Positions 50,258-60,219 of a DNA stretch of 64,000 bases are shown here, one piece after another. Positions within the stretch are counted from its first letter, which is position 1. Every line of letters starts with the position of its first letter. Made by a program: the position numbers and the translations under genes. Where the stretch lies: NCBI RefSeq assembly GCF_042697365.1, contig NZ_CP137605.1; one strand, given 5' to 3'. Source of the stretch: Brucella pseudintermedia. GTDB lineage: Bacteria; Pseudomonadota; Alphaproteobacteria; Rhizobiales; Rhizobiaceae. The notes beneath the pieces were generated by a model. The model ran no database searches. It worked only from the letters and a program-made list of their open reading frames with translations, and had not been told where the DNA came from.

Positions 50258-51169
50258 TCACAATCCGGCAAGAAGCGGGGAGAACCCACCTCGCCTGTAA
50301 GGCGTCTCGCGCATCAGCATATCGAGGCCGAGGCTTGCAACATCGTCGGCCACCGGATCGGCATCCGAGGATAGCTGCTGATAGATGATCTTGACCCAGC
50401 TTTCGCATTCATCGCAGGTTTCGGCCTTGATGACGCCGCCGCCTTCCTCGACTTCCTTGTAGCCGATGCCCTTGGTGGAACCGCAGCACACGCACTTGAC
50501 CCGCACATAATGCCAGAGCGTGTTGCAGACGGAGCAGGAGCAGAAGCGCGCGCCATGCGCACCGTGCCAGCCGACGACCAGCGAGCTTGACGGCATGCTG
50601 CCGCAGGACGGGCAGACGCCATCAGCGACCGGCTTCACCGATTTCGCGTCGAGCGTCGAGGCGAGCCGCGTGAAATGAAGCTGCAATCCCGCCCAGATAT
50701 AAATGTGTTCGGCAATTGCCTGCGGCGGCAGAACCCCGGCGAAAAGCGCCTCGATCATCCGGCGGCGCTCATCAGTGCTACTTTGCGCCACACGCTCCAG
50801 CGCATCGGCGGCATCCTGCGGCTTGGCGATTGTGTCGGCGCGCGCGAAAAGCCGGTCGAAGATGGTGTCGAGCGCCTCGTCCGATAGGACATCCGCACGA
50901 TCGATCGACGGCATCCCGAATTCCCGCCCCCGCTCATCGCCCTGCCGCGCCGCGACAGGGCCGAGACCAGCCTCGATTTCTGACTGCGCCTCGCTCAGAT
51001 CGGCGATGAATTCCAGATAGGGTTTCAGCGGGCTGGCCGAGGCCAGAAGACGCAGGCGCTCCGCTCGTCTGGCGAAAAGTGCGCCGGGCTCCGGCAATTG
51101 CACGAAGGGTGGGGCCGATATTTCGCCGATGACCGTCGGGTCCGGCACCAGATCTTTCTTGCCTGCCAT
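50258..51169 (-). CDS. fdhE: Formate dehydrogenase accessory protein FdhE
   Basis: A 303-residue cytoplasmic protein needed for activity of respiratory formate dehydrogenases. It has the family's Cys clusters: CPSC (about 186), CSVC (about 212), CVCC (about 226) and CDEC (about 250), rubredoxin-like metal sites. Start ATG 51169 has GAGGAG just upstream. It follows fdoI in the fdoGHI-fdhE-selAB order. Confidence 0.95.
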   Translation of the reverse strand: MAGKKDLVPDPTVIGEISAPPFVQLPEPGALFARRAERLRLLASASPLKPYLEFIADLSEAQSEIEAGLGPVAARQGDERGREFGMPSIDRADVLSDEALDTIFDRLFARADTIAKPQDAADALERVAQSSTDERRRMIEALFAGVLPPQAIAEHIYIWAGLQLHFTRLASTLDAKSVKPVADGVCPSCGSMPSSSLVVGWHGAHGARFCSCSVCNTLWHYVRVKCVCCGSTKGIGYKEVEEGGGVIKAETCDECESWVKIIYQQLSSDADPVADDVASLGLDMLMRETPYRRGGFSPLLAGL

Positions 51170-51241
51170 GTCACTCCTCACGAACCCGACGGGCCACGTG
51201 GACCACTGAATATGGTCGCCCTCAAAGACGACCGCGTAAGT

Positions 51242-51949
51242 TCAGGCGACTGGCTTGCTGCCGCCCTGTTTCACTTTCTGCTTCGATGCCAGTTCGCGCA
51301 ACCATTTGCGGTGGTGCCGCCATGCCCAGCCGCCGCTGACCGTGCCACGCGTCATCGCATGGATGGTGCCCTTCACCCAGATCGCGGCATAGACATGCAC
51401 GATCCACACGCAGATCGCCGCCACCGCCGCCATGGAATGAACAAGCAGGGCCCAGCGCTGCTGGTTGATGCTGGTATAGGAGCCGAAATATTCGTTCCAG
51501 ACCATCAAGCCGGAACCGATCAGGATCACGATCAGAAGCGACATGGACCAGAAAACCAGCTTCTGACCGGCATTATATTTGCCGACTTCTGGCAGCTTTT
51601 CTTCCTTGCCGGCAATCACGTCATTGGCCTGCGCCAGCCATTGGCTGTCTTCGCGCTTCCACAGATTGGCGCTCCAGAAACGCAGGAAAAGCCCGAGAAA
51701 GCTGAAGAACAGGACCACGCCGATCCATGGATGGATGGCGCGTGTCCATTGCCCGCCGCCGAACAGGCCCGACAGGAAAAACAGCGACGGATGAAACATG
51801 GCAAGGCCGGAAAGGGCCAGAAGCACGAGGCTGATGGCGGTGATCCAGTGATTGAGGCGCGCACCGCCGGAATAGCGATGCACCCGGACCGGCTTGCCGG
51901 GCTCTATGCCGTCGCCGCGTTCAACATCCTTGAAATCGGTCCTGCTCAT
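51242..51949 (-). CDS. fdoI: Formate dehydrogenase gamma subunit, cytochrome b556
   Basis: A 235-residue membrane subunit with four TM helices (about 30-50, 70-90, 130-150, 172-195) and the His ligands for two b hemes in the family (HWITA in helix one; VHSMAAVAAICVWIVHVYAA near helix four). It passes electrons from formate oxidation to quinone. Start overlaps the fdoH stop (ATGA). Confidence 0.95.
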   Translation of the reverse strand: MSRTDFKDVERGDGIEPGKPVRVHRYSGGARLNHWITAISLVLLALSGLAMFHPSLFFLSGLFGGGQWTRAIHPWIGVVLFFSFLGLFLRFWSANLWKREDSQWLAQANDVIAGKEEKLPEVGKYNAGQKLVFWSMSLLIVILIGSGLMVWNEYFGSYTSINQQRWALLVHSMAAVAAICVWIVHVYAAIWVKGTIHAMTRGTVSGGWAWRHHRKWLRELASKQKVKQGGSKPVA

Positions 51950-52887
51950 GAGCTTTTGTCTCCCGTGAGCTTTTCGGCCTGTTCCTCGTCATGCTCCGTC
52001 ACGACATTCGGCCCCTTGAAGATATAATGCAGCAGACCCGCCGCAGCCGCCAGCCCCATTGCCGCCATGCCCGCATATTTGGACACGCCCTTCCATGCCT
52101 CGACAACCGGGCTAATGCGCGGATTGTTCGGCAGATCGGCATAGATTTCAGGCTTGTCGGCATGGTGTAGCACATACATGACATGCGTGCCGCCAACGCC
52201 CGGCGGATCATAAAGACCGGCATTTTCAAAGCCGCGCGACTTCAGATCCTTGATGCGGCCATCGGCCCATTCCTTCATCTCGTCCTTGGTGCCATAGACG
52301 ATGGCCTGCGTCGGGCAGGCCTTGGCACAGGCCGGTCCCTGCCCCACCGCGATGCGGTCGGAACAGAGCGTGCATTTATAGGCCTTGTTCGTCACCGGCG
52401 AGATGCGCGGAATGTCGAACGGACAGCCCTTGATGCAATAGCCGCAGCCGATGCAGTTCTCGTGGATGAAATCGACGATGCCATTGGAATATTGCACGAT
52501 TGCGCCCGGCGCCGGGCAGGCCTTGAGACAGCCGGGGTCCTCGCAATGCATGCAGCCATCCTTGCGGATCAGCCATTCCAGATTGCCGGTATCGGGATTG
52601 TCCCATTCGGTAAAGCGCATCAGCGTGAAGGTATTCGCCGTCAGATCATGCGGATTGTCATAGACGCCGACATTGACGCCCACTTCCTCATGCGTGTCGT
52701 TCCATTCGGCGCAGGCCGACTGGCAAGCCTTGCAGCCGATGCATTTCGACACGTCGATGAGCTTCGCCACCTCGGTCTGGCGCTCCGCTGGCGGCGTCAC
52801 GTTCGACGCCGACCGGCGGATCAGGTCCTTGTCACCGAAACGCGGCTGCTGCGGCTGGACGTCAGGATTGGGAACGGGTGGAAACAT
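51946..52887 (-). CDS. fdoH: Formate dehydrogenase iron-sulfur beta subunit
   Basis: A 313-residue subunit with four [4Fe-4S] sites: CIGCKACQSAC, CMHCEDPGCLKAC, CIGCGYCIKGC and CTLCSDRIAVGQGPACAKAC-type clusters, and a C-terminal single TM helix (about 270-290) anchoring it in the membrane. It lies between the catalytic and cytochrome subunits in the operon. Confidence 0.96.
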   Translation of the reverse strand: MFPPVPNPDVQPQQPRFGDKDLIRRSASNVTPPAERQTEVAKLIDVSKCIGCKACQSACAEWNDTHEEVGVNVGVYDNPHDLTANTFTLMRFTEWDNPDTGNLEWLIRKDGCMHCEDPGCLKACPAPGAIVQYSNGIVDFIHENCIGCGYCIKGCPFDIPRISPVTNKAYKCTLCSDRIAVGQGPACAKACPTQAIVYGTKDEMKEWADGRIKDLKSRGFENAGLYDPPGVGGTHVMYVLHHADKPEIYADLPNNPRISPVVEAWKGVSKYAGMAAMGLAAAAGLLHYIFKGPNVVTEHDEEQAEKLTGDKSS

Positions 52888-52899
52888 CTCTAATCCCTC

Positions 52900-55800
52900 C
52901 TAAGCCACAGGCGCGCTTGAGCGCTCGATATTGACCAGAAACGCCTTGAACTCCGGCGTCTCGATGTTCGCGTCGCCGACGAAAGGCGTCAGCGAATTCG
53001 GGCCGAAGCCCTTGCGGGCAGCACCCATGAAGCCCCAATGGAGCGGGATGCCCACCACATGCACCGTCTTGCCGTCGCAGATGAGCGGCTTGATGCGCTT
53101 CGTCACCACGGCCTTGGCCTTGACCGAGCCGCGTTTCGACCACACGCGCACCCAGTCGCCCTTGGCGATGCCCTTTTCCGTCGCCAGCTCCTCCGAAATT
53201 TCCACGAAGAATTCCGGCTGCAGGACGGCGTTCACATGAACATGCTTGGTCCAGTAGTGGAAATGCTCCGTCAGACGGTAGGAGGTTGCGGCATAAGGGA
53301 ACTCCTCCGAAGCCGTTTCCGCGAACTGCTTGAAGTCGTCGTTGAAGACACGCGCCACCGGATTGCCCCGAACCTTCGGTGCAATCACATTGGCGACCGG
53401 CGATTCAAACGGCTCGTAATGGGCCGGGAACGGACCGTCGCGCATCATGCCGCGGCTGAACAGGCGCGAGGAGCCTTCCGCATTCATGATGAACGGCCCG
53501 ACTTCCTGCGGCTTGGCGGTCGGCGCAATGTCCGGCACGTCATAGCCCGTCCATTTCGAACCGTCCCACTCGATGAGTTTGCGGCTCGGATCCCACGGCT
53601 TGCCGTCAATATCGGCGGAGGCGCGGTTATAGAGAATGCGGCGATTGGCAGGCCACGCCCACGACCAGTTGAGATAGGCGCCAGTCTCGTCCGGATCGTG
53701 ATTATCGCGGCGGGCCATGTTGTTGCCTGCCTCGGTGAAACAGCCGGAATAGATCCAGCAGCCCGATGCCGTCGAGCCGTCGTCGCGCAGCGCCGCAAAG
53801 CCGGACAGAAGCTTGCCCGCCTCGGCAACGACCTTGGTCGGATCGGCCGGGTCGGTCACCGTGGAAAGCGCGCGGCCGTTCAGTTCCTTGGCCAGTTCTT
53901 CCGCTGTCGGCTCGCCCTCATCCGCATAATCCCAGGTGAGATTGAGGATCGGATCGGGGAAAGCGCCGCCTTCCTTGCGATAGAGCTCCCGCAGCCGCAG
54001 GAAAAGCTGCGCCATGATCCAGTTGTCGGTCTTCGCCTCGCCGGGCGGCGTGGCACCCGGCCAGTGCCATTGCAGCCAGCGCCCGGAATTGGTGAGCGAA
54101 CCTTCATCCTCCGCAAAGCAGGTGGAGGGAAGCTGGAACACTTCCGTCTGGATCGAAGCCGAATCCACATCGTTGAACTCGCCGTGGTTTTCCCAGAAAC
54201 GCGAGGTTTCCGTTTCCAGCGGGTCTATCGTCACGAGGAATTTCAGCTTCGACAGCGCCTCGGTCAGCTTCTTTCGGTTCGGCACCGCCATCAGCGGATT
54301 GAACCCCTGACAGACATAGCCGTTGACCTTGCCCTCATGCATCATGTCGAAGATGCGCAGCATGTCGTAGTTCGGCACGTCCAGCTTCGGCAGCCAGTCA
54401 TAGGCAAAGTCGTTCTCGACCGTCGCCGCATTGCCCCACATGGCCTTCTGGAAACTGACGAAGAACTTGCGATAGTTCTGCCAGTAGCTCATCTGGTTCG
54501 GGCGCAGCGGCTTGAAACCGCGTGTCGACATATAGATTTCGAGATCGGTTTCCTTTTCGACCGGGATGTTCATGTAGCCCGGCAGGAGGTTGGACATGAG
54601 GCCGATATCGGTCAGCCCCTGAATGTTGGAGTGGCCGCGCAGCGCATTCATGCCGCCGCCGCGCACGCCGATATTGCCGAGGATAAGCTGCAGCATCGCC
54701 ATGCAGCGAATATTCTGCGACCCCTTGGAATGCTGCGTCCAGCCGAGCGCATACATCGACGTCATCGTCTTGTCCGGGGCAGAGCATTCGGACATCATCT
54801 GCGCCACTTTCAGGAATTTCTCCTTCGGCGTGCCGCAGATGCGCTCCACCATTTCCGGCGTGAACACGGAAACATGCTGCTTCAACAGGTTCCACACGCA
54901 GCGCGGGTTTTGCAACGTGTCGTCCACGACCGCATAGCCGTCATCGCCGATCACATAGTCCCAGCTCGAGCGGTCATAATCCCGCTTTTCCTCGTCATAG
55001 CCGGTAAAGAGCCCGTCCTTATATTCAAAGCCATCCTTGATGATGTAGCTGGCATTGGTGAAATGCTTCACATAATCCCACTGCACCTTGTCGTTCTGGA
55101 TGCAGTAATTGATGACGCCGAGCAGGAAGGCGATATCCGAACCTTGTCGGATAGGCGCGTAGAAGTCCGCGACCGACGCGGTGCGCGTGAAGCGCGGATC
55201 GACAACGATCAGCTTCGCGCCGCGATGGTGCTTGGCCTCCGTCACCCATTTGAAGCCACACGGATGCGCTTCCGCCGCATTGCCGCCCATGACGACGACG
55301 AGATCGGTATTTTTAATGTCCGTCCAGGAGTTGGTCATTGCTCCGCGGCCAAATGTTGGGGCGAGACTCGCCACCGTCGGGCCGTGTCAGACGCGTGCCT
55401 GGTTATCGAATGCAACTATGCCTGTGCTGCGAACCACCTTGTAGGTCAGAAACGCCGTTTCGTTGGTGGTCGCCGAAGCCGCGAGGAAGCCTGTCGAGGT
55501 CCAGCGGTTGACCGTGGTGCCCGCCGCGTTCTTCGCGATGAAATTGGCGTCGCGGTCGTCCTTCAGATGCCGCGCGATGCGGTCGAGCGCATCTTCCCAG
55601 GAAATCTGCTTGAATTCGGACGAGCCCGGCTCGCGCACCCGCGGATTTTTCAGGCGGGTTTCCGCCTTGACGAAATCCTTGAGCGCCGCGCCCTTCGGGC
55701 AAAGCGTGCCGCGATTGGTCGGGTGATCCGTATCGCCTTCGACGTGGATCAGTTCGGCCTTCTCGCCCTTGCGCACATCGCCCTTGGAATAAAGGATGAC

Positions 55801-55986
55801 GCCGCAGGCGACCGAGCAGTAAGGACAGGTATTGCGGGTTTCGGTCGTGTTGGTCAGCTTGAAGGGACGAATGGACTCGGCATAGGCGCTTTCCACCGCG
55901 CCGAAACCGAAGGACCCAAGCGCCGAAGCCGCCACTACCGCCCCCGTTCCGCCCAGAAACTGGCGGCGTGAGAGCTCCACATTCAT
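52900..55986 (-). CDS. fdoG: Formate dehydrogenase-N/O alpha subunit, selenocysteine protein (in-frame UGA)
   Basis: A 1028-residue periplasmic molybdenum enzyme oxidising formate to CO2. It has a Tat signal SRRQFLGG at the N-terminus, a [4Fe-4S] site CPYCSVACG with a further Cys in GTLCPKGAA, and an in-frame TGA at 55387-55389 as codon 200, in the context RV-U-HGPTVASL, exactly where Sec sits in E. coli FdnG/FdoG. Reading through gives one continuous protein; treating TGA as stop would leave a 199-residue fragment and an orphan frame. A SECIS-like hairpin follows. Needs SelA, SelB, SelD and the hybrid tRNA-Sec, all in this window. Confidence 0.97.
55347..55389 (-). promoter_or_regulatory. 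SECIS-like hairpin downstream of the Sec codon
   Basis: On the mRNA, UGACACGGCCC is followed by the stem GGCGA/UCGCC around a GUC apical loop, with flanking GGCC segments able to close a lower stem. Spacing and apical GUC resemble the E. coli fdnG/fdhF SECIS that SelB binds. Confidence 0.8.
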
Positions 55987-56136
55987 TGCGCTGCACCTCC
56001 CTGATCGTCAGAAGAAGGTGCCGAAGCACATCCCCCCGAAATTGGACTTGGCTGACATCAGTTCACCGCAATAAAACCAAGTTGTCAACCGAAGGGCAGG
56101 TTAAATAAATTAACAATAAGGCCCATTTATCAATAA

Positions 56137-56167
56137 CATGACTATAATGGTCATGTATTAATACATG
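56137..56167. promoter_or_regulatory. Two overlapping palindromes upstream of fdoG
   Basis: CATGAC-N7-GTCATG (56137-56155) overlaps the perfect 16-bp palindrome CATGTATTAATACATG (56152-56167), about 150-180 bp before the fdoG start. They look like dimer binding sites of one or two regulators of the formate dehydrogenase operon. The rest of the 500-bp gap (55987-56489) shows no convincing gene. Confidence 0.5.
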
Positions 56168-56489
56168 GCACCCGCCGTGAGAATGACTTCAAAATGCGCA
56201 GGCTGATTGACGTTGCCGTGTAAAAACGCCAGACTGATGCCGTGGCTTCTTTCGTTGCTCCCGAGTTTCGGGGCCTGAATTTTGGGTGGCTTCCGCCTCG
56301 CACCGGCTTCCTTGCCCCGGCGCGACGGGTTGGCGTGGCCCTCGGTTCAGGTCGTTTTCAACCGGGCAAGGCCGCGCCCAGATTTCCTGAAATCACTGCA
56401 TGTTCGCCGCTTTCCGGCCCGAAGGCCGCAAAGCGCATGTTCTCGCGCCAACGCAACAAGGGCAATTCAAAGCACAAAAGGGGATCGTC

Positions 56490-57590
56490 ATGAACCGTCG
56501 GGAACTTCTCAAATCCGGCGCGGCCTGCGCCGCCGCCAGCATGCTGCCGAATTTTGCATTTGCCGCCACCAACACATTTGCGCCGCAGCCCTCGGACTGG
56601 CGCAGCTTCGAGATTACCACCAGCGTCGCGCCTGCCGCGTCGAAGGAGGTCATTCGCGTCTGGGTTCCGCTGGCAGGGTTCAATGCCGATGACTGGAATC
56701 GCCCGGAGGGCAATCGCTGGACAACCAATGCCAAGGTCGCACGGCTCGACCGCGATCCGGCGAGCGGCACCGGCCTGCTTTATCTCGAATGGGATGGTGG
56801 CGAAGAAAACCCGCAAGCCGAAATCATCAGCCTTATCTCCACCCGCGACCGCGCAAGCAATCTGGATGCCTCGGCCAGGGCCGTGCCGCTGACCCGCGCC
56901 GAACGTGAACGCTATCTGGCCGGAACGCGCCTTGCGCCGGTGGATGGCATTGTCAAGCAAACCTCCGACAAGATCGTTGCAGGTGCGGTCAACGATCAGG
57001 AGAAGGCCCGCCGGATCTACGATTGGGTCGTCGCCAACACCTACAGGCGCGCCGCGACCCGCGGCTGCGGTGACGGCAATATCGTCGCCATGCTCGACAG
57101 CGGCGATCTCGGCGGCAAATGCGCCGACATCAATCCTTTGTTCGTGGCCCTCGTCCGGGCAGCGGGAATCCCGGCTCGCGACTTATATGGCGTGCGCGTT
57201 GCGCCTTCCGCCTTCGGTTACAAGAGCCTCGGCGCGAAGAACGAGGTCATTACCAAGGCCCAGCATTGCCGCGCCGAAATCTATCTCGACGGCATCGGCT
57301 GGGTGGCGACCGATCCGGCGGATGTGCGAAAGGTGATGCTGGAAGAGGAAAAGGACGGGCTTGCCGCCGACGATCCGCGCGTCGCCGCCGTGCGGCAGAA
57401 GCTGTTCGGTTCTTGGGAGGGCAACTGGATCGCCTTCAATGACGGCAGCGATATCGCCTTGCCGTCTGCTCAAGGACCCGAACTCGGCTTCCTCATGTAT
57501 CCGCAAGCCGAAGTCGCGAGCGCCCGGCTGGATTGCCTCGATGCGGACAGTTTCCGCTACGCGATGACCGCGCGCGAGATAACCATATAA
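56490..57590 (+). CDS. Exported transglutaminase-like domain protein
   Basis: A 366-residue protein with Tat-type signal NRRELLKSGAACAAASMLP. The transglutaminase core has Cys in GGKCADINPLFVALVRAAGI, His in AQHCRAEIYL and Asp in WVATDPAD, a complete Cys-His-Asp triad, so peptidase or amidase activity is likely. ATG 56490 starts the signal; an upstream extension is unlikely. It is 13 bases before selD, so both may be cotranscribed, an unexplained pairing. Confidence 0.85.
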   Translation: MNRRELLKSGAACAAASMLPNFAFAATNTFAPQPSDWRSFEITTSVAPAASKEVIRVWVPLAGFNADDWNRPEGNRWTTNAKVARLDRDPASGTGLLYLEWDGGEENPQAEIISLISTRDRASNLDASARAVPLTRAERERYLAGTRLAPVDGIVKQTSDKIVAGAVNDQEKARRIYDWVVANTYRRAATRGCGDGNIVAMLDSGDLGGKCADINPLFVALVRAAGIPARDLYGVRVAPSAFGYKSLGAKNEVITKAQHCRAEIYLDGIGWVATDPADVRKVMLEEEKDGLAADDPRVAAVRQKLFGSWEGNWIAFNDGSDIALPSAQGPELGFLMYPQAEVASARLDCLDADSFRYAMTAREITI

Positions 57591-57603
57591 TTCCGGGGGT
57601 ATC

Positions 57604-58656
57604 ATGGATATCGCATCGCCTATTCGTCTCAGCACGCTTGCCCATGGCGGCGGCTGCGGCTGCAAGCTTGCTCCAGCCGTTTTGCAGGACCTGCTGTCGG
57701 ACCAGCCGATCATGCAGCCTTTCAGCCAGCTTCTTGTCGGCACGGAAACCGGCGACGACGCCGCCGTCTGGCAGCTGGACGACGAAAACTGCGTGATAGC
57801 CACCACGGATTTCTTCATGCCGATGGTGGACGATCCGTTCGATTTCGGACGTATCGCGGCCACCAATGCGATATCCGACGTCTATGCCATGGGCGGAACG
57901 CCGATCATGGCGCTGGCGATCCTCGGAATGCCGGTAAACAAGATGCCCGCCGAAATGATCCGTGAAATCCTGAAAGGCGGCTCCAGCATCTGCGCCGAAG
58001 CGGGCATTCCGGTCGCGGGCGGGCATTCCATCGACGCGCCGGAACCGATCTACGGGCTGGCGGTCATCGGCACCTGCAAGCTTTCGCACCTGCGCAAGAA
58101 CAGCGGCGCGCGTCCCGGCGACAGGCTGATACTGACCAAGGCAATCGGCGTCGGCATCTATTCCGCCGCCTTCAAGAAGCAGGAACTCGACAGCGCCGGT
58201 TATGAAGAAATGATGGCGTCGGTCACGCTTCTGAACCGGGTTGGCGCCGAACTCGGCAAGGATGACGCCGTTCACGCCGTCACGGATGTTACGGGCTTCG
58301 GCATCCTCGGCCATGCGCTGGAAATGGCGCGCGGCTCGAATGCGGGTATTACGCTCGACTATGCCGCCCTGCCCTTTCTCCATCAGGCTGAACATCTGGC
58401 GCAGGGCGGTTTCGTCACCGGAGCCTCCACCCGCAACTGGGCAAGCTATGGCCATGATGTGCGGCTCCCCGGTGATCATCCGCTCTGGAAACAGCAATTG
58501 CTGACCGACCCGCAGACATCCGGCGGTCTTCTCGTGTCCTGCGCACCGGCGGAAGCCGAAAGGCTTGTGAACAGCATCCGCGCCGCCGGCTATCCGTCCG
58601 CCCGCATCGTCGGGAAAGTGACGGATGATGCGGGCTGCGTGACTGTGGTCGATTGA
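57604..58656 (+). CDS. selD: Selenophosphate synthetase SelD
   Basis: A 350-residue enzyme making selenophosphate from selenide and ATP for SelA. The catalytic segment GGCGCK has Cys18 and Lys21, equal to Cys17/Lys20 of E. coli; here it is Cys rather than Sec. Other family motifs are AIGVGIYSAAFKK-like and TDVTGFGILGHALEMA. GGGGG precedes the ATG. Opposite strand to selAB but within the same selenium locus. Confidence 0.97.
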   Translation: MDIASPIRLSTLAHGGGCGCKLAPAVLQDLLSDQPIMQPFSQLLVGTETGDDAAVWQLDDENCVIATTDFFMPMVDDPFDFGRIAATNAISDVYAMGGTPIMALAILGMPVNKMPAEMIREILKGGSSICAEAGIPVAGGHSIDAPEPIYGLAVIGTCKLSHLRKNSGARPGDRLILTKAIGVGIYSAAFKKQELDSAGYEEMMASVTLLNRVGAELGKDDAVHAVTDVTGFGILGHALEMARGSNAGITLDYAALPFLHQAEHLAQGGFVTGASTRNWASYGHDVRLPGDHPLWKQQLLTDPQTSGGLLVSCAPAEAERLVNSIRAAGYPSARIVGKVTDDAGCVTVVD

Positions 58657-58743
58657 AAACAGTTGCGGCTGCTCATCAACAATTCGCTTCACGGATAGAT
58701 CGACGCCCTCTGGAAATCGCTGCCGCGAGGCGATAAAGGCAAT

Positions 58744-58789
58744 GGCGCGTCCCGAAAAGTGCGGAGCGGTTTTCGGAAAAGATGCGCGT
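58744..58789. repeat. Intergenic palindromic repeat, copy 4
   Basis: GCGCGTCCCGAAAAGTGCGG followed by CGGTTTTCGGAAAAGATGCGCG: the ends GCGC...GCGC pair and the centre matches the other copies. It lies between selD and the permease gene. Confidence 0.6.
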
Positions 58790-58813
58790 AACAATATTTT
58801 CCAGGGGGACATC

Positions 58814-60103
58814 ATGGGCTATTTTCCAAGCTGGCGTTTGACATCAAACGCCGTCGTGCTTCCCGACGAGCGCCTTCCAGCCTCCGCTGCCATTCCGATG
58901 GGCGTGCAGCATCTGCTGGCAATGTCCGGCTCGACCATCGTCGCGCCGCTGCTGATGGGTTTTGATCCCAACGTGGCCGTCTTCTTTTCTGGCATAGGCA
59001 CGCTTCTGTTCTTTGTGCTGACGGCAGGCCGCGTGCCGAGCTATCTCGGTTCATCCTTCGCGTTCATCGCGGTCGTCATCGCCGCAACCGGCTATGGCGG
59101 CTCCGGCCCCAATCCCAATATCGCAATCGCGCTTGGCGGCATCATCGCCTGCGGCGCGCTCTATGCGCTTATCGGCCTCGTCGTCATGGCCATCGGCACG
59201 GGCTGGGTGGAACGGCTTATGCCCCCGGTCGTCACCGGCGCCATCGGCGTTTCCATCGGCCTCAACCTCGCGCCTGTGGCTGTCGGCCAGTTGAAGGGAA
59301 GCGGCACGCATATCACCATCGCGCTGCTTACCGTTCTCTGCATGGGCATGATCGCCGCCTATGGGCCGCGCGGCACCAAGCGCCTGTCGGTGCTCTTTGC
59401 GCTGTTGTTCGGCTACCTGCTGGTCCTGATCCTCGGCAACGGCCTCGGCATCGTGCCGGGCATCGATTTTACCGCCGTCAGCAATGCCGCATGGTTCGGC
59501 CTGCCGCATTTCACCACGCCGCAATTCAACTGGCAGGCGATCACGCTCATCGCGCCGGTCGCCATTGTGCTGGTGGCGGAAAACCTCGGCCATATCAAGG
59601 CGCTCGGTTCGATCACCGGCCAGAACATGGACCGTTACATCGGCCGCGGCTTCCTCGGTGACGGCATCGCGACCATGATCTCCGGCTCGGGCGGCGGCAC
59701 CGGCGTCACCACCTACGCCGAAAACATCGGCGTCATGGCGATGACGAAGGTTTATTCGACGCTGATCTTCGTCATTGCCGCCGTCATGGCGCTGATCCTC
59801 GGCATGTCGCCAAAATTCGGCGCCATCCTGCAAACGATCCCGGCTCCGGTTCTGGCCGGACTTGCCGTTTCGGTGTTCGGCCTTATCGCCTCGGCCATGG
59901 CGCGCATCTGGATCGTCAACAAGGTGGATTTCGCGGATTCCCGCAATCTGTTCACCGCCGGTGTGGCGCTCATTTTCGGCGCTGGCGACTTCACCTTGAA
60001 GATCGGCGAATTCGCTCTTGGCGGCATTGCAACGTCGACAATTGCCGCACTGGTTTTCTACCAGTTGCTTGGCATCGGCCGCCGCGACAAGCCAGCCGAA
60101 TAA
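58814..60103 (+). CDS. NCS2-family nucleobase permease (UraA/RutG-like)
   Basis: A 429-residue membrane transporter with 14 TM segments and the NCS2 signatures: LAMSGSTIVAPLL near the start, NLGHIKALGSITGQNMDR and GVTTYAENIGVMAMTKV, where VAENLGH carries the uracil-contact Glu of UraA. ATG 58814 is preceded by an AGGGGG Shine-Dalgarno. Substrate is probably uracil or another pyrimidine. Ends with a hairpin terminator. Confidence 0.92.
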   Translation: MGYFPSWRLTSNAVVLPDERLPASAAIPMGVQHLLAMSGSTIVAPLLMGFDPNVAVFFSGIGTLLFFVLTAGRVPSYLGSSFAFIAVVIAATGYGGSGPNPNIAIALGGIIACGALYALIGLVVMAIGTGWVERLMPPVVTGAIGVSIGLNLAPVAVGQLKGSGTHITIALLTVLCMGMIAAYGPRGTKRLSVLFALLFGYLLVLILGNGLGIVPGIDFTAVSNAAWFGLPHFTTPQFNWQAITLIAPVAIVLVAENLGHIKALGSITGQNMDRYIGRGFLGDGIATMISGSGGGTGVTTYAENIGVMAMTKVYSTLIFVIAAVMALILGMSPKFGAILQTIPAPVLAGLAVSVFGLIASAMARIWIVNKVDFADSRNLFTAGVALIFGAGDFTLKIGEFALGGIATSTIAALVFYQLLGIGRRDKPAE

Positions 60104-60111
60104 AACAGGAG

Positions 60112-60133
60112 GGAGCGGGCATCCGCCCGCTCC
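60112..60133 (+). terminator. Hairpin after the NCS2 permease
   Basis: GGAGCGGGC/GCCCGCTCC, nine perfect pairs with an ATCC loop, right after the permease stop. The right arm is followed by TTCC, so only a weak U-tract. Confidence 0.6.
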
Positions 60134-60219
60134 TTCCACTGCCGAAGCAGGTCCTGCTTGATTGGCATCAATTACTGTATTTCTATATTCGTCTATGTCC
60201 GAGAACGACGATTATCCGG

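Noticed and set aside
52900..55374. fdoG as a disrupted pseudogene
   Set aside because: The stop is TGA at the conserved Sec position with a SECIS-like hairpin, and the Sec machinery is encoded nearby.
53038..55971. 977-codon plus-strand frame opposite fdoG
   Set aside because: Antisense shadow of the GC-rich formate dehydrogenase gene; composition typical of a complementary-strand artefact.
56242..56493. 83-codon frame upstream of the transglutaminase-like gene
   Set aside because: Low-complexity, overlaps the leader of the real gene in another frame, no family resemblance.
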